NCBI RefSeq assembly: GCF_002954385.1
Contig: NZ_MQVY01000001.1
Location: 1,057,957-1,121,956, forward strand
Direction of reading: 5' to 3'
Length of the DNA: 64,000 nucleotides
Origin: Tenacibaculum sp. SG-28
Lineage (GTDB): Bacteria > Bacteroidota > Bacteroidia > Flavobacteriales > Flavobacteriaceae
Part shown: piece after piece, positions 47,241 through 56,102 of the stretch
Layout: the number at the start of each line of letters is the position of its first letter
Numbering within the stretch: the stretch's first letter is position 1
The notes under the pieces: generated by a model
The model's input: only the letters and a program-made list of their open reading frames with translations
Databases searched by the model: none
Told to the model about the DNA's origin: nothing
Translations under genes and position numbers: made by a program

Positions 47241-48032
47241 TTATTTGAATTCTTTGGAGGGTTTTTGGGCTTGTAAACTTTTAGAAATCCCATTCCAAAA
47301 AGCAATACGTTTTTCTAAAGACTCTCTTGAATAATACAATACATCTTGCCATTTTTGCTCGTCTTCGCCACATAATTCTGTAATCATCTGTAACGCCAAA
47401 GGACCGTGATCTCCGCCATCTAATTCGATATGCCTATTTAAATAATAGGTTAATTTCCCATAGTCTACCGCTTCTTTCTCTTCGGTATGTTTGACTATTT
47501 CCAGAAACATATCCGGAATTACATCTTCTCTACCGAAGGTAAAACTAGCAGCTATAATATGTGGTTGTTCCGTTTGTATTACCGAAAAGGTAAACGCTAA
47601 AAAATCTTTCGTTTCTTTATTTATAGGAAGGTTATTAAGTGCATCAACAGTTGTATTTCCATCAATGATATCGGAGAGAAAGGTGGCAATCGCTTTTGTA
47701 TTCGCCTTGGTTTGCCACATAGCGTCAATATACATTTCGAAATGACTTTTGGGTTCACCAAGCTCGTTTACATCTGTTTCTTCTTCTAGAACAATCTCGT
47801 TAATAAACCTCGCTGTTTTATTATTTACTACTGGTATCCAAGGTAAAGAGACACAAGTTAAATGACGTTGCAGGGCTTTTAACAAAGACATGAAGTCCCA
47901 AACGGCAAAAACATGCTGTTCCATGAATATCCGAACATCTTCAATACTGTGTAAAGATTCGTATAAAACATGTTCTTTTAATTGTTTTCTTAAATCTTCT
48001 AACCCCTTTTCAATTGCTAAAACGCGCTCCAT
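47241..48032 (-). CDS. DUF3050 family protein
   Basis: About 263 residues. Start chosen at ATG 48030-48032 (MERVLAIEKGLEDLRKQL), because the longer frame to 48056 begins inside the inverted repeat at 48044-48079. DUF3050 proteins have an all-helical haem-oxygenase-like fold: EQHVFAVWDFMSLLKALQRHL (His and the helix), YLNRHIELDGGDHGPLAL in the C-terminal half. Function is not established; relatives are proposed iron or haem binders. Confidence 0.85.
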   Translation of the reverse strand: MERVLAIEKGLEDLRKQLKEHVLYESLHSIEDVRIFMEQHVFAVWDFMSLLKALQRHLTCVSLPWIPVVNNKTARFINEIVLEEETDVNELGEPKSHFEMYIDAMWQTKANTKAIATFLSDIIDGNTTVDALNNLPINKETKDFLAFTFSVIQTEQPHIIAASFTFGREDVIPDMFLEIVKHTEEKEAVDYGKLTYYLNRHIELDGGDHGPLALQMITELCGEDEQKWQDVLYYSRESLEKRIAFWNGISKSLQAQKPSKEFK

Positions 48033-48043
48033 ATTCCCCTGTA

Positions 48044-48079
48044 AATTAAAATGCAAATCTAATGATTTGCATTTTAATT
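48044..48079. repeat. Perfect 16-bp inverted repeat between fabI and DUF3050
   Basis: AATTAAAATGCAAATC (48044-48059) and its exact complement (48064-48079) flank a TAAT loop. It lies just after the fabI stop and just before the DUF3050 start. It may be a fabI terminator (though the T run is poor) or an operator with the ATTTGCAT core. Confidence 0.7.
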
Positions 48080-48105
48080 GGAACTATTCTATGTATTGAT
48101 ATTTC

Positions 48106-48918
48106 TTATTCTTCAATAAATTTATCCATTACACCATCACTAACTCCCATGTTAGAAAAACCACCATCATGAAACAAATTTTGTAACGTCACTTTCTTGG
48201 TTAAATCTGAAAATAAAGATATGGTATAGTCGGCACACTCTAGTGCTGTAGCATTACCCAGCGGTGACATATTATCAGCATAGGATAAGAAACCATCAAA
48301 ACCTTTCACGCCACTTCCTGCAGTGGTAGGTGTTGGAGATTGGGAAACTGTATTCACACGAACTTTATGATCGCGACCAAAAAAGTAGCCAAAACTTCTT
48401 GCGATAGACTCTAAATACGCTTTATTATCTGCCATATCATTATAATCGGGAAAAACTCTCTGTGCTGCCATGTAAGTTAAAGCAACAATACTACCCCATT
48501 CATTCATTGCTTTCTTATTGTACAAAACATTCATTGTTTTGTGAAAAGATAAGGCAGATACATCAAAACCTTTCATCGTGAAATCGTACTTAGAATCGGT
48601 GTAATGACGACCCTTACGAACATTTACAGACATACCTATGGAATGCAATACAAAGTCGATTTTACCGCCTAAAATTTCCATAGATTTTTCTACTAGATTG
48701 TTTAAATCGTCCATAGAGGTTGCGTCGGCAGGTATCACTTGAGAACCTGTTTTTTCGGCTAAAGTATTAATTTCTCCCATTCGCATTGCTATCGGTGCAT
48801 TTGTCAATACAAACGATGCTCCTTCTTCGTGTGCTCTTTCTGCTACCTTCCATGCAATAGAATGCTCGTTTAACGCTCCGAAAATAATTCCTTTCTTACC
48901 TTTTAATAAATTATACAT
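48106..48918 (-). CDS. fabI: Enoyl-[acyl-carrier-protein] reductase FabI
   Basis: 270 residues, SDR-superfamily NADH enzyme for the last step of fatty acid elongation. GIIFGALNEHSIAWKVAE is the divergent FabI nucleotide-binding loop. SIGMSVNVRKGRHYTD, and the catalytic Y-x6-K (PDYNDMADNKAYL) are visible. Drug-binding loop LTYMAAQRVFPDYN. Single gene with a -7 box upstream at 48954. Confidence 0.97.
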   Translation of the reverse strand: MYNLLKGKKGIIFGALNEHSIAWKVAERAHEEGASFVLTNAPIAMRMGEINTLAEKTGSQVIPADATSMDDLNNLVEKSMEILGGKIDFVLHSIGMSVNVRKGRHYTDSKYDFTMKGFDVSALSFHKTMNVLYNKKAMNEWGSIVALTYMAAQRVFPDYNDMADNKAYLESIARSFGYFFGRDHKVRVNTVSQSPTPTTAGSGVKGFDGFLSYADNMSPLGNATALECADYTISLFSDLTKKVTLQNLFHDGGFSNMGVSDGVMDKFIEE

Positions 48919-48953
48919 AATTATAAAATCTTTTCTTAGTTATTTGTATCGAG

Positions 48954-48961
48954 CAAATATA
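48954..48961 (-). promoter_or_regulatory. Putative -7 box of fabI
   Basis: Minus strand TATATTTG, a perfect TAnnTTTG match, about 36 bases before the fabI start. A -33 element is not evident. Confidence 0.45.
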
Positions 48962-48987
48962 AACTTTATTTGCTTCGAAACTTAATA

Positions 48988-50661
48988 TTAAAAATTTGGT
49001 GAGCTTGTATCACCTAATAGTTCTTTTGCATGTGTTCTAGCACTATCTGAAAAATCTTTACCACTAAGCATTTCTGCAATTTCTGCTACGCGTTCTTCAT
49101 AATTTAATAATTTTAAATTAGAAGTGGTTTTTCCATTTTGTTCGCCTTTAAACACTTTGTAATGTTGTTCTCCCTGAGATGCTATTTGCGGTAAATGTGT
49201 TATCGTAAGTACCTGCATACCTTTCCCCATATCACGCATTATTTTGGCAATCTTATTAGAAACCTCTCCCGAAACACCTGTATCGATTTCGTCGAATATT
49301 ACAGTTGGAAGTTTGGTGTTTTCAGATAAAATCTTTTTAATAGAGAGCATTATTCTGGAAAGTTCTCCTCCAGAGGCAACTTTTTTTAACTCGCCAAAGT
49401 TACCTCCTTTATTGGCTGCAAATAAGAAATGTAAAATGTCTTTTCCGTTAGCATTATAAGATGTACTCGGAGTAACAGAAATTTCGAATTTGGCATTTGG
49501 CATTCCTAAATCTCCCAACAAACTTTCGAGCTTTTTTTGCAGTTTTGGGATGGCACTATTTCTACCTTGGGTTAGCAAAGTTGCAACTTCATCTAGTTTT
49601 TGTGATACTTCCTGTATTTCTATTTCTTTTTTAGCCATCAAATCACTTGCTCCCTCTACTTGATTTACTTTTGTGTGCAAAGATTTCTGCAGGTCTAATA
49701 ATTCTTCAATGCTACTAACCGAATGTTTTTTTTGTAAACGGTATATTAATTGCAATCTATCATTTAATTGTTCAATCGCATTGGGATCCAATTCTAACGA
49801 CTCATTAGAGGATTCTAATTCTACCACGATATCGTTAAGCTCAATTTTTAAGCTAGAAATACGCTCGCTTAACTCTTGGTATTCTTTAGAAAAAGTTGCT
49901 ATCTTAAGTAGCCTTGACTCTAAAGCATATAATTGCGTTTGAATTCCTATCTCTTCGTTAATAGAAAGGTGTAAACTTTCGGATAAGTTCAATTTTATTT
50001 CCTCAATATTATTGAGTTTATCAAGTTTCTCCTCAAGAATTGCTTGTTCCCCTATTTGTAAATCCGCTTCCTCAAGTTCATTGTATACGTGAAAATTATA
50101 CTCGTATTGCTCTTTTGACTTAGCGGCCTCTTCTTTAAACGTCTCAAGTTCTTTTTTAAGACCATTCCACTTGACTAAACCTCTTCTAAAAGAGGCCAAT
50201 TTAGCGGTGTTTTTTGCTAAAGCATCAACTATTGAAAACTGAAAATTTATATCGGATAACTGTGCCGTTTGGTGTTGCGAATGAATATCTAGAAGCTTTA
50301 ATTTCAAGCTGTTTAAAACCGCTAAAGTGACTGGCGTGTCATTAACAAAAGCACGGGATTTACCCGAAGGTAAAATTTCTCGTCTAAGAATCGTGGTATC
50401 TTCATAATCGACATCTAACGCTTCAAAATATTGCTGCAGTTTATACCCTTCTATTTCGAAATATGCCTCTATTATACATTTCTTTTCTGTATCTTTTAGT
50501 ACCGTCAAATCTGCTCGATTCCCCAAAACCAAACCAAGAGCACCCAATAAAATAGATTTTCCTGCACCTGTTTCACCAGTGATAATAGATAACCCCTTGG
50601 TAAAATCAATTGCTAAATGATTGATTAATGCATAGTTCTGTATGGATAAATGTGCTAACAA
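48988..50661 (-). CDS. recN: DNA repair protein RecN
   Basis: 557 residues, SMC-like ATPase in double-strand break repair. Walker A GETGAGKSILLGALGLVLG near the N terminus, coiled-coil (about 160-360), signature SGGELSRIMLS, Walker B VIFDEIDTGVSG, and the H-loop ITHLPQIA. Length is typical. It is 59 bases after the PorD-like gene and probably in the same operon. Confidence 0.97.
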   Translation of the reverse strand: MLAHLSIQNYALINHLAIDFTKGLSIITGETGAGKSILLGALGLVLGNRADLTVLKDTEKKCIIEAYFEIEGYKLQQYFEALDVDYEDTTILRREILPSGKSRAFVNDTPVTLAVLNSLKLKLLDIHSQHQTAQLSDINFQFSIVDALAKNTAKLASFRRGLVKWNGLKKELETFKEEAAKSKEQYEYNFHVYNELEEADLQIGEQAILEEKLDKLNNIEEIKLNLSESLHLSINEEIGIQTQLYALESRLLKIATFSKEYQELSERISSLKIELNDIVVELESSNESLELDPNAIEQLNDRLQLIYRLQKKHSVSSIEELLDLQKSLHTKVNQVEGASDLMAKKEIEIQEVSQKLDEVATLLTQGRNSAIPKLQKKLESLLGDLGMPNAKFEISVTPSTSYNANGKDILHFLFAANKGGNFGELKKVASGGELSRIMLSIKKILSENTKLPTVIFDEIDTGVSGEVSNKIAKIMRDMGKGMQVLTITHLPQIASQGEQHYKVFKGEQNGKTTSNLKLLNYEERVAEIAEMLSGKDFSDSARTHAKELLGDTSSPNF

Positions 50662-50720
50662 AGTCTAAAATTTGGAAAGCATAAAAGTAAGGATTTTAAG
50701 GAAAAAAAAAGCGATAGCAT

Positions 50721-51611
50721 TTATTTAATTTCCTTCCATTTATCTTCGTAGGTGGGTGCTATCTTTTGGAGTACATTTAACATTCGCTGTTGATTCTTTG
50801 CGGGCTTTCCATCAGAGAAGACACTAACTATCTCATCTGCTTTAGCATCTAAAAAAACACGAATCATATAATTTCCTACAGTAACATTGTGAATTCGATC
50901 TAATTGTATTACATCGTTTTCTATAGTTCGCTTTGCCAAAACTGCATCCTTTGTAAAATTATCAAATCCGTTTCGGTGGTAATCGTAATAAATATTCCGT
51001 AAAACTGTAAACTTTGGAGATAGTAAATTATCAATTAATGCGAACCTATTTTGTTTACCTATCTCGTTTTGCCAACCTCCCTGACCGTTAGATTGGGCTA
51101 ATAAGGTTATGTTTTCTGCTTGTTTGTAATAAGGATCTCCACCTTTTCTCTCAAAAGTATCTGCATCCACTCCTATAATGGTATACACGTAAAAGGCTAT
51201 TACGGAAACTAAATTGGAGTCGTAATTGTTTGGATTGAAAAGTAAAGGGTCAAATTCGTTATACTTGAAATTGAAATTAGTATCGTTAATATTTAAGATA
51301 GGGCTGGCATAAGAAGAACCATACACAGGTCGCGTAGCTTGAATTTGAAGGGATGCTGAAAAGTTATTATTTACTTGTTCGTTTACAATTATCGTAAATG
51401 CACAATTAATACGCTCCTGCATTTTGTAGGTTTTAGTAGTCCATTGCTTTTGATTTATAAATTCAGTTAATGCCGTTTGTAAGGTTTGAAATACTTGCTT
51501 ATTAGAACTCTGAATTTTATCCGAATTAATGGTTACTAAAGCATTCAATTCTTGACTTTGAATCGAAAAAAAACCTAGTGTAACAAACACTGTAAAGAAA
51601 AAATTACGCAT
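50721..51611 (-). CDS. porD: DUF4835 family (PorD-like) protein
   Basis: 296 residues with signal peptide MRNFFFTVFVTLGFFSIQSQ. The mature protein fits DUF4835: LNALVTINSDKIQSSNKQVFQTLQTALTEFINQKQWT, then RINCAFTIIV, NFNFKYNEFDPLLFNPN, and the YYDYHRNGFDNF region. This family is present in most Bacteroidetes and is named PorD in some annotations of the type IX secretion system; I give that link from family naming, not from sequence proof. Its start overlaps the coaBC stop by eight bases. Confidence 0.85.
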   Translation of the reverse strand: MRNFFFTVFVTLGFFSIQSQELNALVTINSDKIQSSNKQVFQTLQTALTEFINQKQWTTKTYKMQERINCAFTIIVNEQVNNNFSASLQIQATRPVYGSSYASPILNINDTNFNFKYNEFDPLLFNPNNYDSNLVSVIAFYVYTIIGVDADTFERKGGDPYYKQAENITLLAQSNGQGGWQNEIGKQNRFALIDNLLSPKFTVLRNIYYDYHRNGFDNFTKDAVLAKRTIENDVIQLDRIHNVTVGNYMIRVFLDAKADEIVSVFSDGKPAKNQQRMLNVLQKIAPTYEDKWKEIK

Positions 51612-52815
51612 ATATTCGTTGCATTATTTCATTAATGATATCCTTAGCAACCGCTGCCTTCGATTTTAAAGTAAAGTCTTTACCAATATAGTCTGCATCA
51701 ATAATAGTAACTTTATTCGTATCTGTTGCAAATCCAGCTCCTTTATCTCTCAAGGAATTTAAAACGATTAAATCTAAATTTTTACGTTTAATCTTAGACT
51801 TGGCATTTGCTACTTCATCATTGGTTTCTAATGCAAAACCCACTAAAAACTGGTGTTTCTTGGAAACCCCTAAAGACTTTAAAATATCTTTTGTCGGTTC
51901 TAATGGTATATTAAACGTAGCAACTTTCTTTTTTATTTTTTCAGAAGCAACATTTTTTGGTTTGTAATCTGCTACTGCGGCGGAACAAATGGCTACATCT
52001 ATATTTTCGAAGTATTGATGACAAGCCTGATACATATCCTCTGCGGAGATTACATCTATTCGATGCACGAACGAATGTGCAATTGTTTGATGGGTAGGTC
52101 CGGTAACTAAAAAAATTTCTGCTCCTAAATTAGCAGCTGCTTTTGCCAATTCAAAACCCATTTTTCCGGAAGAATGATTTCCTATAAACCGAACTGGGTC
52201 AATTGCCTCATGAGTTGGACCTGCAGTAATTAAGAAACGTTTTCCGTATAAGGGTAAACTGGAAGCTATTTCTTGTTCGATAAACGCTACAATATCCTCC
52301 GGTTCTGCCATTCTTCCCTCACCTATTAAACCACTAGCTAATTCGCCTGAAGTAGCAGGAATCATTACGTTACCATAATTTTGTAACTTTTTAAAACTGT
52401 CTAAAGTCGAAGGATGTTTGTACATATCTAAATCCATGGCAGGCGCGAAGAAGACCTTGCATTTTGCGGATAAATAGGTAGCTATTAACAAATTATCACA
52501 AACACCATTGGTCATTTTTGACAAGGTATTTGCAGTTGCCGGAGCGATAAGAAAAATATCAGCCCACAAGCCTAACTCAACGTGATTGTTCCAGAGTTCG
52601 TTTTCACTTTCTTTATCATAAAAAGTAGAATGTACAGGATTTTTGGATAGTGTAGATAAGGTGAGAGGGGTAATAAAATCTTTAGACGCAGGAGTCATGA
52701 TTACTTTTACTTCTGCGCCTGATTTTATGAATAAACGAACTAAGTTAGCCGTTTTGTATGCGGCAATTCCAGCAGTTACGCCTAATAAAATTTTTTTACC
52801 GCTTAACAAAGACAT
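51604..52815 (-). CDS. coaBC: Bifunctional phosphopantothenoylcysteine decarboxylase/phosphopantothenate-cysteine ligase
   Basis: 403 residues. N-terminal flavin-dependent CoaC domain (about 1-190): GVTAGIAAYK, catalytic His in NNHVELGLWAD, and PAMDLDMYKHP. C-terminal CoaB domain (about 190-403): ITAGPTHEAIDPVRFIGNHSSGKMG, AAVADYKPKN and KDILKSLG. It builds 4'-phosphopantetheine for coenzyme A. Overlaps DUF4835 and follows rpoZ by two bases. Confidence 0.97.
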   Translation of the reverse strand: MSLLSGKKILLGVTAGIAAYKTANLVRLFIKSGAEVKVIMTPASKDFITPLTLSTLSKNPVHSTFYDKESENELWNNHVELGLWADIFLIAPATANTLSKMTNGVCDNLLIATYLSAKCKVFFAPAMDLDMYKHPSTLDSFKKLQNYGNVMIPATSGELASGLIGEGRMAEPEDIVAFIEQEIASSLPLYGKRFLITAGPTHEAIDPVRFIGNHSSGKMGFELAKAAANLGAEIFLVTGPTHQTIAHSFVHRIDVISAEDMYQACHQYFENIDVAICSAAVADYKPKNVASEKIKKKVATFNIPLEPTKDILKSLGVSKKHQFLVGFALETNDEVANAKSKIKRKNLDLIVLNSLRDKGAGFATDTNKVTIIDADYIGKDFTLKSKAAVAKDIINEIMQRIYA

Positions 52816-52817
52816 AT

Positions 52818-53138
52818 CTATTCTTCGTCTGGAGTTCTGTGGTATACATCACCCGCTAACCATTCCTCTACCGCAATTGCATGTGGTTTTGGTAAACGCT
52901 CGTAAAATTTAGAAACTTCAATTTGTTCTTTGTTCTCAAAAACTTCTTCCAAGCTGTCGTTGTAGGTAGCAAACTCATCTAATTTGTCTACTAACTCTTT
53001 CTTTAAATCAGAATTTATTTGGACTGCTCTTTTTGCAATTACAGAGATAGCCTCATAAATATTATCGGTAGAAGCCTCAATTGCCTCTTTGTCATAAGTG
53101 ATGGTACTTACGGGTGCTTTCGTTTCTTTATAATCCAT
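52818..53138 (-). CDS. rpoZ: RNA polymerase omega-like subunit RpoZ
   Basis: 106 residues. The bacteroidetal omega family lacks strong identity to E. coli RpoZ but keeps the core: STDNIYEAISVIAKRAVQINSDLKKELVDKLDEFA. The position between bamD and coaBC is the conserved flavobacterial context and supports the call. Stabilises beta-prime in RNA polymerase. Spacing to both neighbours is two to three bases. Confidence 0.88.
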   Translation of the reverse strand: MDYKETKAPVSTITYDKEAIEASTDNIYEAISVIAKRAVQINSDLKKELVDKLDEFATYNDSLEEVFENKEQIEVSKFYERLPKPHAIAVEEWLAGDVYHRTPDEE

Positions 53139-53141
53139 TTT

Positions 53142-53963
53142 CTAACTTTTAACTAATTGTTTTTGTTCATTTTGCAGGGCACTTAGCATTTTATCGGAAT
53201 CTTTCATAAATTCAGATTCTGGAAAGTTTCTTTTAAACTTTTCGTATGCTTTTACTGCTAACTCTATTCTTTCTAACTTCTTTCTGTTAGTACTTTTCAT
53301 GGCATAATCATGTGCTGCCTTTAACTTGTAATATAATGCTTCTTCTTTAAAACTAGTACCTAGATAATCCGATAATAGATTATCAAATGCTACCATGGAT
53401 GCTTTATAATTTCTTGGGTCGTACTCTGCAGTTCTATAATAGGTTTTTGCAATTTCAAATGCCTTTTGTTCCAACTTAAAACGCAACTCGCCGTAGTACT
53501 GGTTTGCTTCTGGAAGCTTATCGGAATTTGGATATTCGTCGATAAACCCTTGGAAAGCTTCTAAAGCTTTATAGGTGTCTGTAGGATCTAAACTAAACAC
53601 CGGCGCTGCTTTATAAAAACTCAAAGCAGCAAGAAATCTCGCTTCTTCTACTTTTGAACTCTTTGGATAGTTTTTTGCAAATCTATCAAAATAATAGGCA
53701 GATTCTGCGTAATTCTTAACGTTGAAATTAGACTGCGACACCATATACTGAATTCTCTCCATTTGAGGTTTCCCACGATACGCTGGCGTGACCTTTTCAA
53801 AAAGACGCAAGGCTTTACTATACTTTTGTGCCTCGTATAATTTTACAGCCATTTTATACTGCTCTTCAATAGAGCCTTTATTCAATACTTTATCGTATTG
53901 ACTGCAGGATGCTATCAGTACGGTAACTAAAATAAGAAACAATAAATGTTTAATTCTTTGCAT
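53142..53963 (-). CDS. bamD: Outer-membrane assembly lipoprotein BamD
   Basis: 273 residues. Lipoprotein signal peptide with lipobox IASC (Cys about 20), then several TPR-like repeats: YKMAVKLYEAQKYSKALRLFEKV, ESAYYFDRFAKNYPKSSKVEEARFLAALSFYK, and AVKAYEKFKRNFPESEFMKDSDKML. Component of the Bam complex inserting outer-membrane barrels. First gene of bamD-rpoZ-coaBC-porD-recN. A -7 box lies only a few bases before its ATG. Confidence 0.95.
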   Translation of the reverse strand: MQRIKHLLFLILVTVLIASCSQYDKVLNKGSIEEQYKMAVKLYEAQKYSKALRLFEKVTPAYRGKPQMERIQYMVSQSNFNVKNYAESAYYFDRFAKNYPKSSKVEEARFLAALSFYKAAPVFSLDPTDTYKALEAFQGFIDEYPNSDKLPEANQYYGELRFKLEQKAFEIAKTYYRTAEYDPRNYKASMVAFDNLLSDYLGTSFKEEALYYKLKAAHDYAMKSTNRKKLERIELAVKAYEKFKRNFPESEFMKDSDKMLSALQNEQKQLVKS

Positions 53964-53967
53964 TTGG

Positions 53968-53975
53968 CAAAAATA
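53968..53975 (-). promoter_or_regulatory. Putative -7 box of the bamD operon
   Basis: Minus strand TATTTTTG is a perfect TAnnTTTG and ends four bases before the bamD ATG, so the transcript would be almost leaderless if the box is used. The -33 region is unclear. Confidence 0.4.
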
Positions 53976-54083
53976 ATGATTAAATATGGATTATTAAAAC
54001 AATTTTAACCCTAGTAAGGAACCTGCAAGTAACTATAAAATTTGTTATAGAGATTACAAGGGAATACTAAATGTTTGTTAATC

Positions 54084-54596
54084 TTAAACTGGGGTATCTG
54101 AAACCTGTCCTACCAACTGCTTCACATCGTTATCAAAAAGGTACAAACCTCCTTTATCATCCCCAATTAAATTAATTTTATCGAGAATATTTCTAGCCAA
54201 GGCCTCCTCCTCGATTTGCTCAGCTACGTACCACTGAAGAAAATTGTGGGTTGCGTAATCTCTTTCCTCAAGCGTAATATGCACCAAATCATTGATGGAT
54301 TTTGAAACCATTACTTCATGATCGAAAAGCGTTTGAAACATCTCTTTAAAAGAACCAAAATCTATTGGAGGGGCTGCTAATTGAGAAATTCGTGCGTGCC
54401 CTCCTCTTTCGTTTACAAACTTCACTAATTTTAGCATGTGCATGCGCTCCTCATCAGAGTGTGCGAACATAAATTGCGCAACTCCCTCAAATCCTTGCGT
54501 CTCCGCCCAGCAAGCCATGGAAAGATATACCTGAGAAGACTCTGCTTCTATTCTAATTTGTTCGTTTAAAGCTATTTCAATTTTTTTTGCTAACAT
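54084..54596 (-). CDS. ftnA: Ferritin (non-haem)
   Basis: 170 residues, four-helix bundle. Ferroxidase ligands: Glu in RIEAESSQVYLSM, DEERMHMLKLVKF (E and H), and the E of FDHEVMVSKSIN and AEQIEEEALA. It stores iron as ferric mineral. Single gene with the dapA terminator upstream. Confidence 0.95.
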   Translation of the reverse strand: MLAKKIEIALNEQIRIEAESSQVYLSMACWAETQGFEGVAQFMFAHSDEERMHMLKLVKFVNERGGHARISQLAAPPIDFGSFKEMFQTLFDHEVMVSKSINDLVHITLEERDYATHNFLQWYVAEQIEEEALARNILDKINLIGDDKGGLYLFDNDVKQLVGQVSDTPV

Positions 54597-54634
54597 AATT
54601 TTTCAACGTATTTAATACCACAAAGATCATAAAA

Positions 54635-54664
54635 AAAGACTACAATTAGTCAATTGTAGTCTTT
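54635..54664 (-). terminator. Rho-independent terminator of dapA
   Basis: AAAGACTACAATT / AATTGTAGTCTTT (13 bp, loop of four) just after the dapA stop; minus strand continues with a run of T (A run at 54631-54637 on plus). Confidence 0.88.
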
Positions 54665-54685
54665 AAATTATGGTGCTATCTATTT

Positions 54686-55564
54686 TTACGCTCTATTATC
54701 CAAAAACGTCTTAATTTTTACTTGCAAAGCTTTTGAGGCTTCCACTAAAGGTAAACGCACAAAATCAAAAGTTATCCCTTTATGCTTCAGTAATGCTTTG
54801 ATTCCTGCTGGGTTGTTCTCTTCAAAAATCAACGCTATAACCTCCATTAACTGGTAGTGTATTGCATAAGCCTCCGTATTTTTTCCTTGCAGACCAAGAG
54901 CAATCATCTCGGAAAATTCTTTAGGTAACCCCTGTCCAATTACAGAAATAACCCCTGCTCCACCTGCTAAGACAACTCCTAATGCCAAATCATCATCTCC
55001 GGATATTACCAAAAAATCTTTAGGTTTATCCCGTAGTAACGTGTAGTATTGCTGTTGGATATTACCAGCTTCTTTTACACCAATTATATTGTCAAAATCT
55101 CGTGCCAGACGAAGTGTAGTTTCTGGCAACATATTCTTCGCTGTTCTTCCAGGCACATTATACAAAATAATAGGTTTAGGACTAGCCAGAGCAATAGCCT
55201 TAAAATGCTGATAAAAACCCTCCTGCGTTGGTTTGCTGTAGTATGGAGCAACCGACAAAATAGCATCTATAGCTGCTAAATCTATCGTCTGTAATTCTTC
55301 TACTACCTGCATGGTATTATTACCTCCTACTCCAAGTACTAATGGAACACGACCAGCGTTAACAGTGGCAATAACTTTTATTATTGCTTCTCTTTCACCT
55401 CTCGAAATCGTCGCGCTCTCGGCGGTTGTACCATTTATAACTAGATAATTAGTCCCATTAGATATATTGTACTCTACTAAATTTTTAAGTGCATCGTAGT
55501 CTACACTTCTATCTTCTTTAAATGGAGTTACAAGGGCAACACCCAGTCCTAAAAACTTTTGCAT
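54686..55564 (-). CDS. dapA: 4-hydroxy-tetrahydrodipicolinate synthase
   Basis: 292 residues, aldolase-type TIM barrel. [29 protein letters not shown], the tyrosine in [11 protein letters not shown], and the Schiff-base lysine in IGVKEAGNI. First committed step of lysine and diaminopimelate synthesis. Overlaps the stop of the preceding DUF6913 gene by one base (TAATG). dapF lies at the far right of the window. Confidence 0.97.
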   Translation of the reverse strand: MQKFLGLGVALVTPFKEDRSVDYDALKNLVEYNISNGTNYLVINGTTAESATISRGEREAIIKVIATVNAGRVPLVLGVGGNNTMQVVEELQTIDLAAIDAILSVAPYYSKPTQEGFYQHFKAIALASPKPIILYNVPGRTAKNMLPETTLRLARDFDNIIGVKEAGNIQQQYYTLLRDKPKDFLVISGDDDLALGVVLAGGAGVISVIGQGLPKEFSEMIALGLQGKNTEAYAIHYQLMEVIALIFEENNPAGIKALLKHKGITFDFVRLPLVEASKALQVKIKTFLDNRA

Positions 55565-56076
55565 TATATCTTATTTAAAATCGTTAAATATTTTTTTAAT
55601 TCTTTATAAAAAACAGCCTCGTTTCTGGTTGGATCAGCGATAATCAGATCGAAAATTCTGTCATCAACTGCATTGTAGCCAGTTTTTAATTTAGCATTCG
55701 ACAACAAAGTTATTACATTCGTATACAAATTACTGTCCTTCGTGAAATTTATAAGCAAATCATGATTGTTTTTAACAAAGTTTTTAAGATTGTCCGATTT
55801 TAAACGTAAATCACCTCCAATATCTTTTTCTGTGAAACAAATTGGAGCGATTTCTTGATTTTTTACATAGGGTTTATATACTACAAATTGAATATCCTTG
55901 CGATAGAATGGAAGTTGTGTTGTAAGACTTTCTGCTACTAGATCAATTAAAGCTTCGTCCTCTAGAACGACGCCTACAGTTGTAATTTTTGAGGTATCAT
56001 AAAATTTAGATTGTTCTTTATTTGCTAACTTTTGGTAATTTCTTACCAGCCTCTTTTCTGTAATAACACCAATCAT
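55564..56076 (-). CDS. DUF6913 family protein
   Basis: 170 residues, soluble. [22 protein letters not shown] followed by [17 protein letters not shown] and [26 protein letters not shown], the sequence pattern of a flavobacterial family that habitually precedes dapA. Function is unknown. Coupled to dapA by TAATG. Confidence 0.75.
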   Translation of the reverse strand: MIGVITEKRLVRNYQKLANKEQSKFYDTSKITTVGVVLEDEALIDLVAESLTTQLPFYRKDIQFVVYKPYVKNQEIAPICFTEKDIGGDLRLKSDNLKNFVKNNHDLLINFTKDSNLYTNVITLLSNAKLKTGYNAVDDRIFDLIIADPTRNEAVFYKELKKYLTILNKI

Positions 56077-56102
56077 ATTTATCCTTTTCTTGATATACCT
56101 TG

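Noticed and set aside
48033..48056. Upstream start of the DUF3050 gene
   Set aside because: It falls inside the inverted repeat; the next ATG gives a normal N terminus.
47890..48099. Plus-strand 69-residue frame near the inverted repeat
   Set aside because: Antisense shadow of the DUF3050 coding start, low-complexity and without family features.
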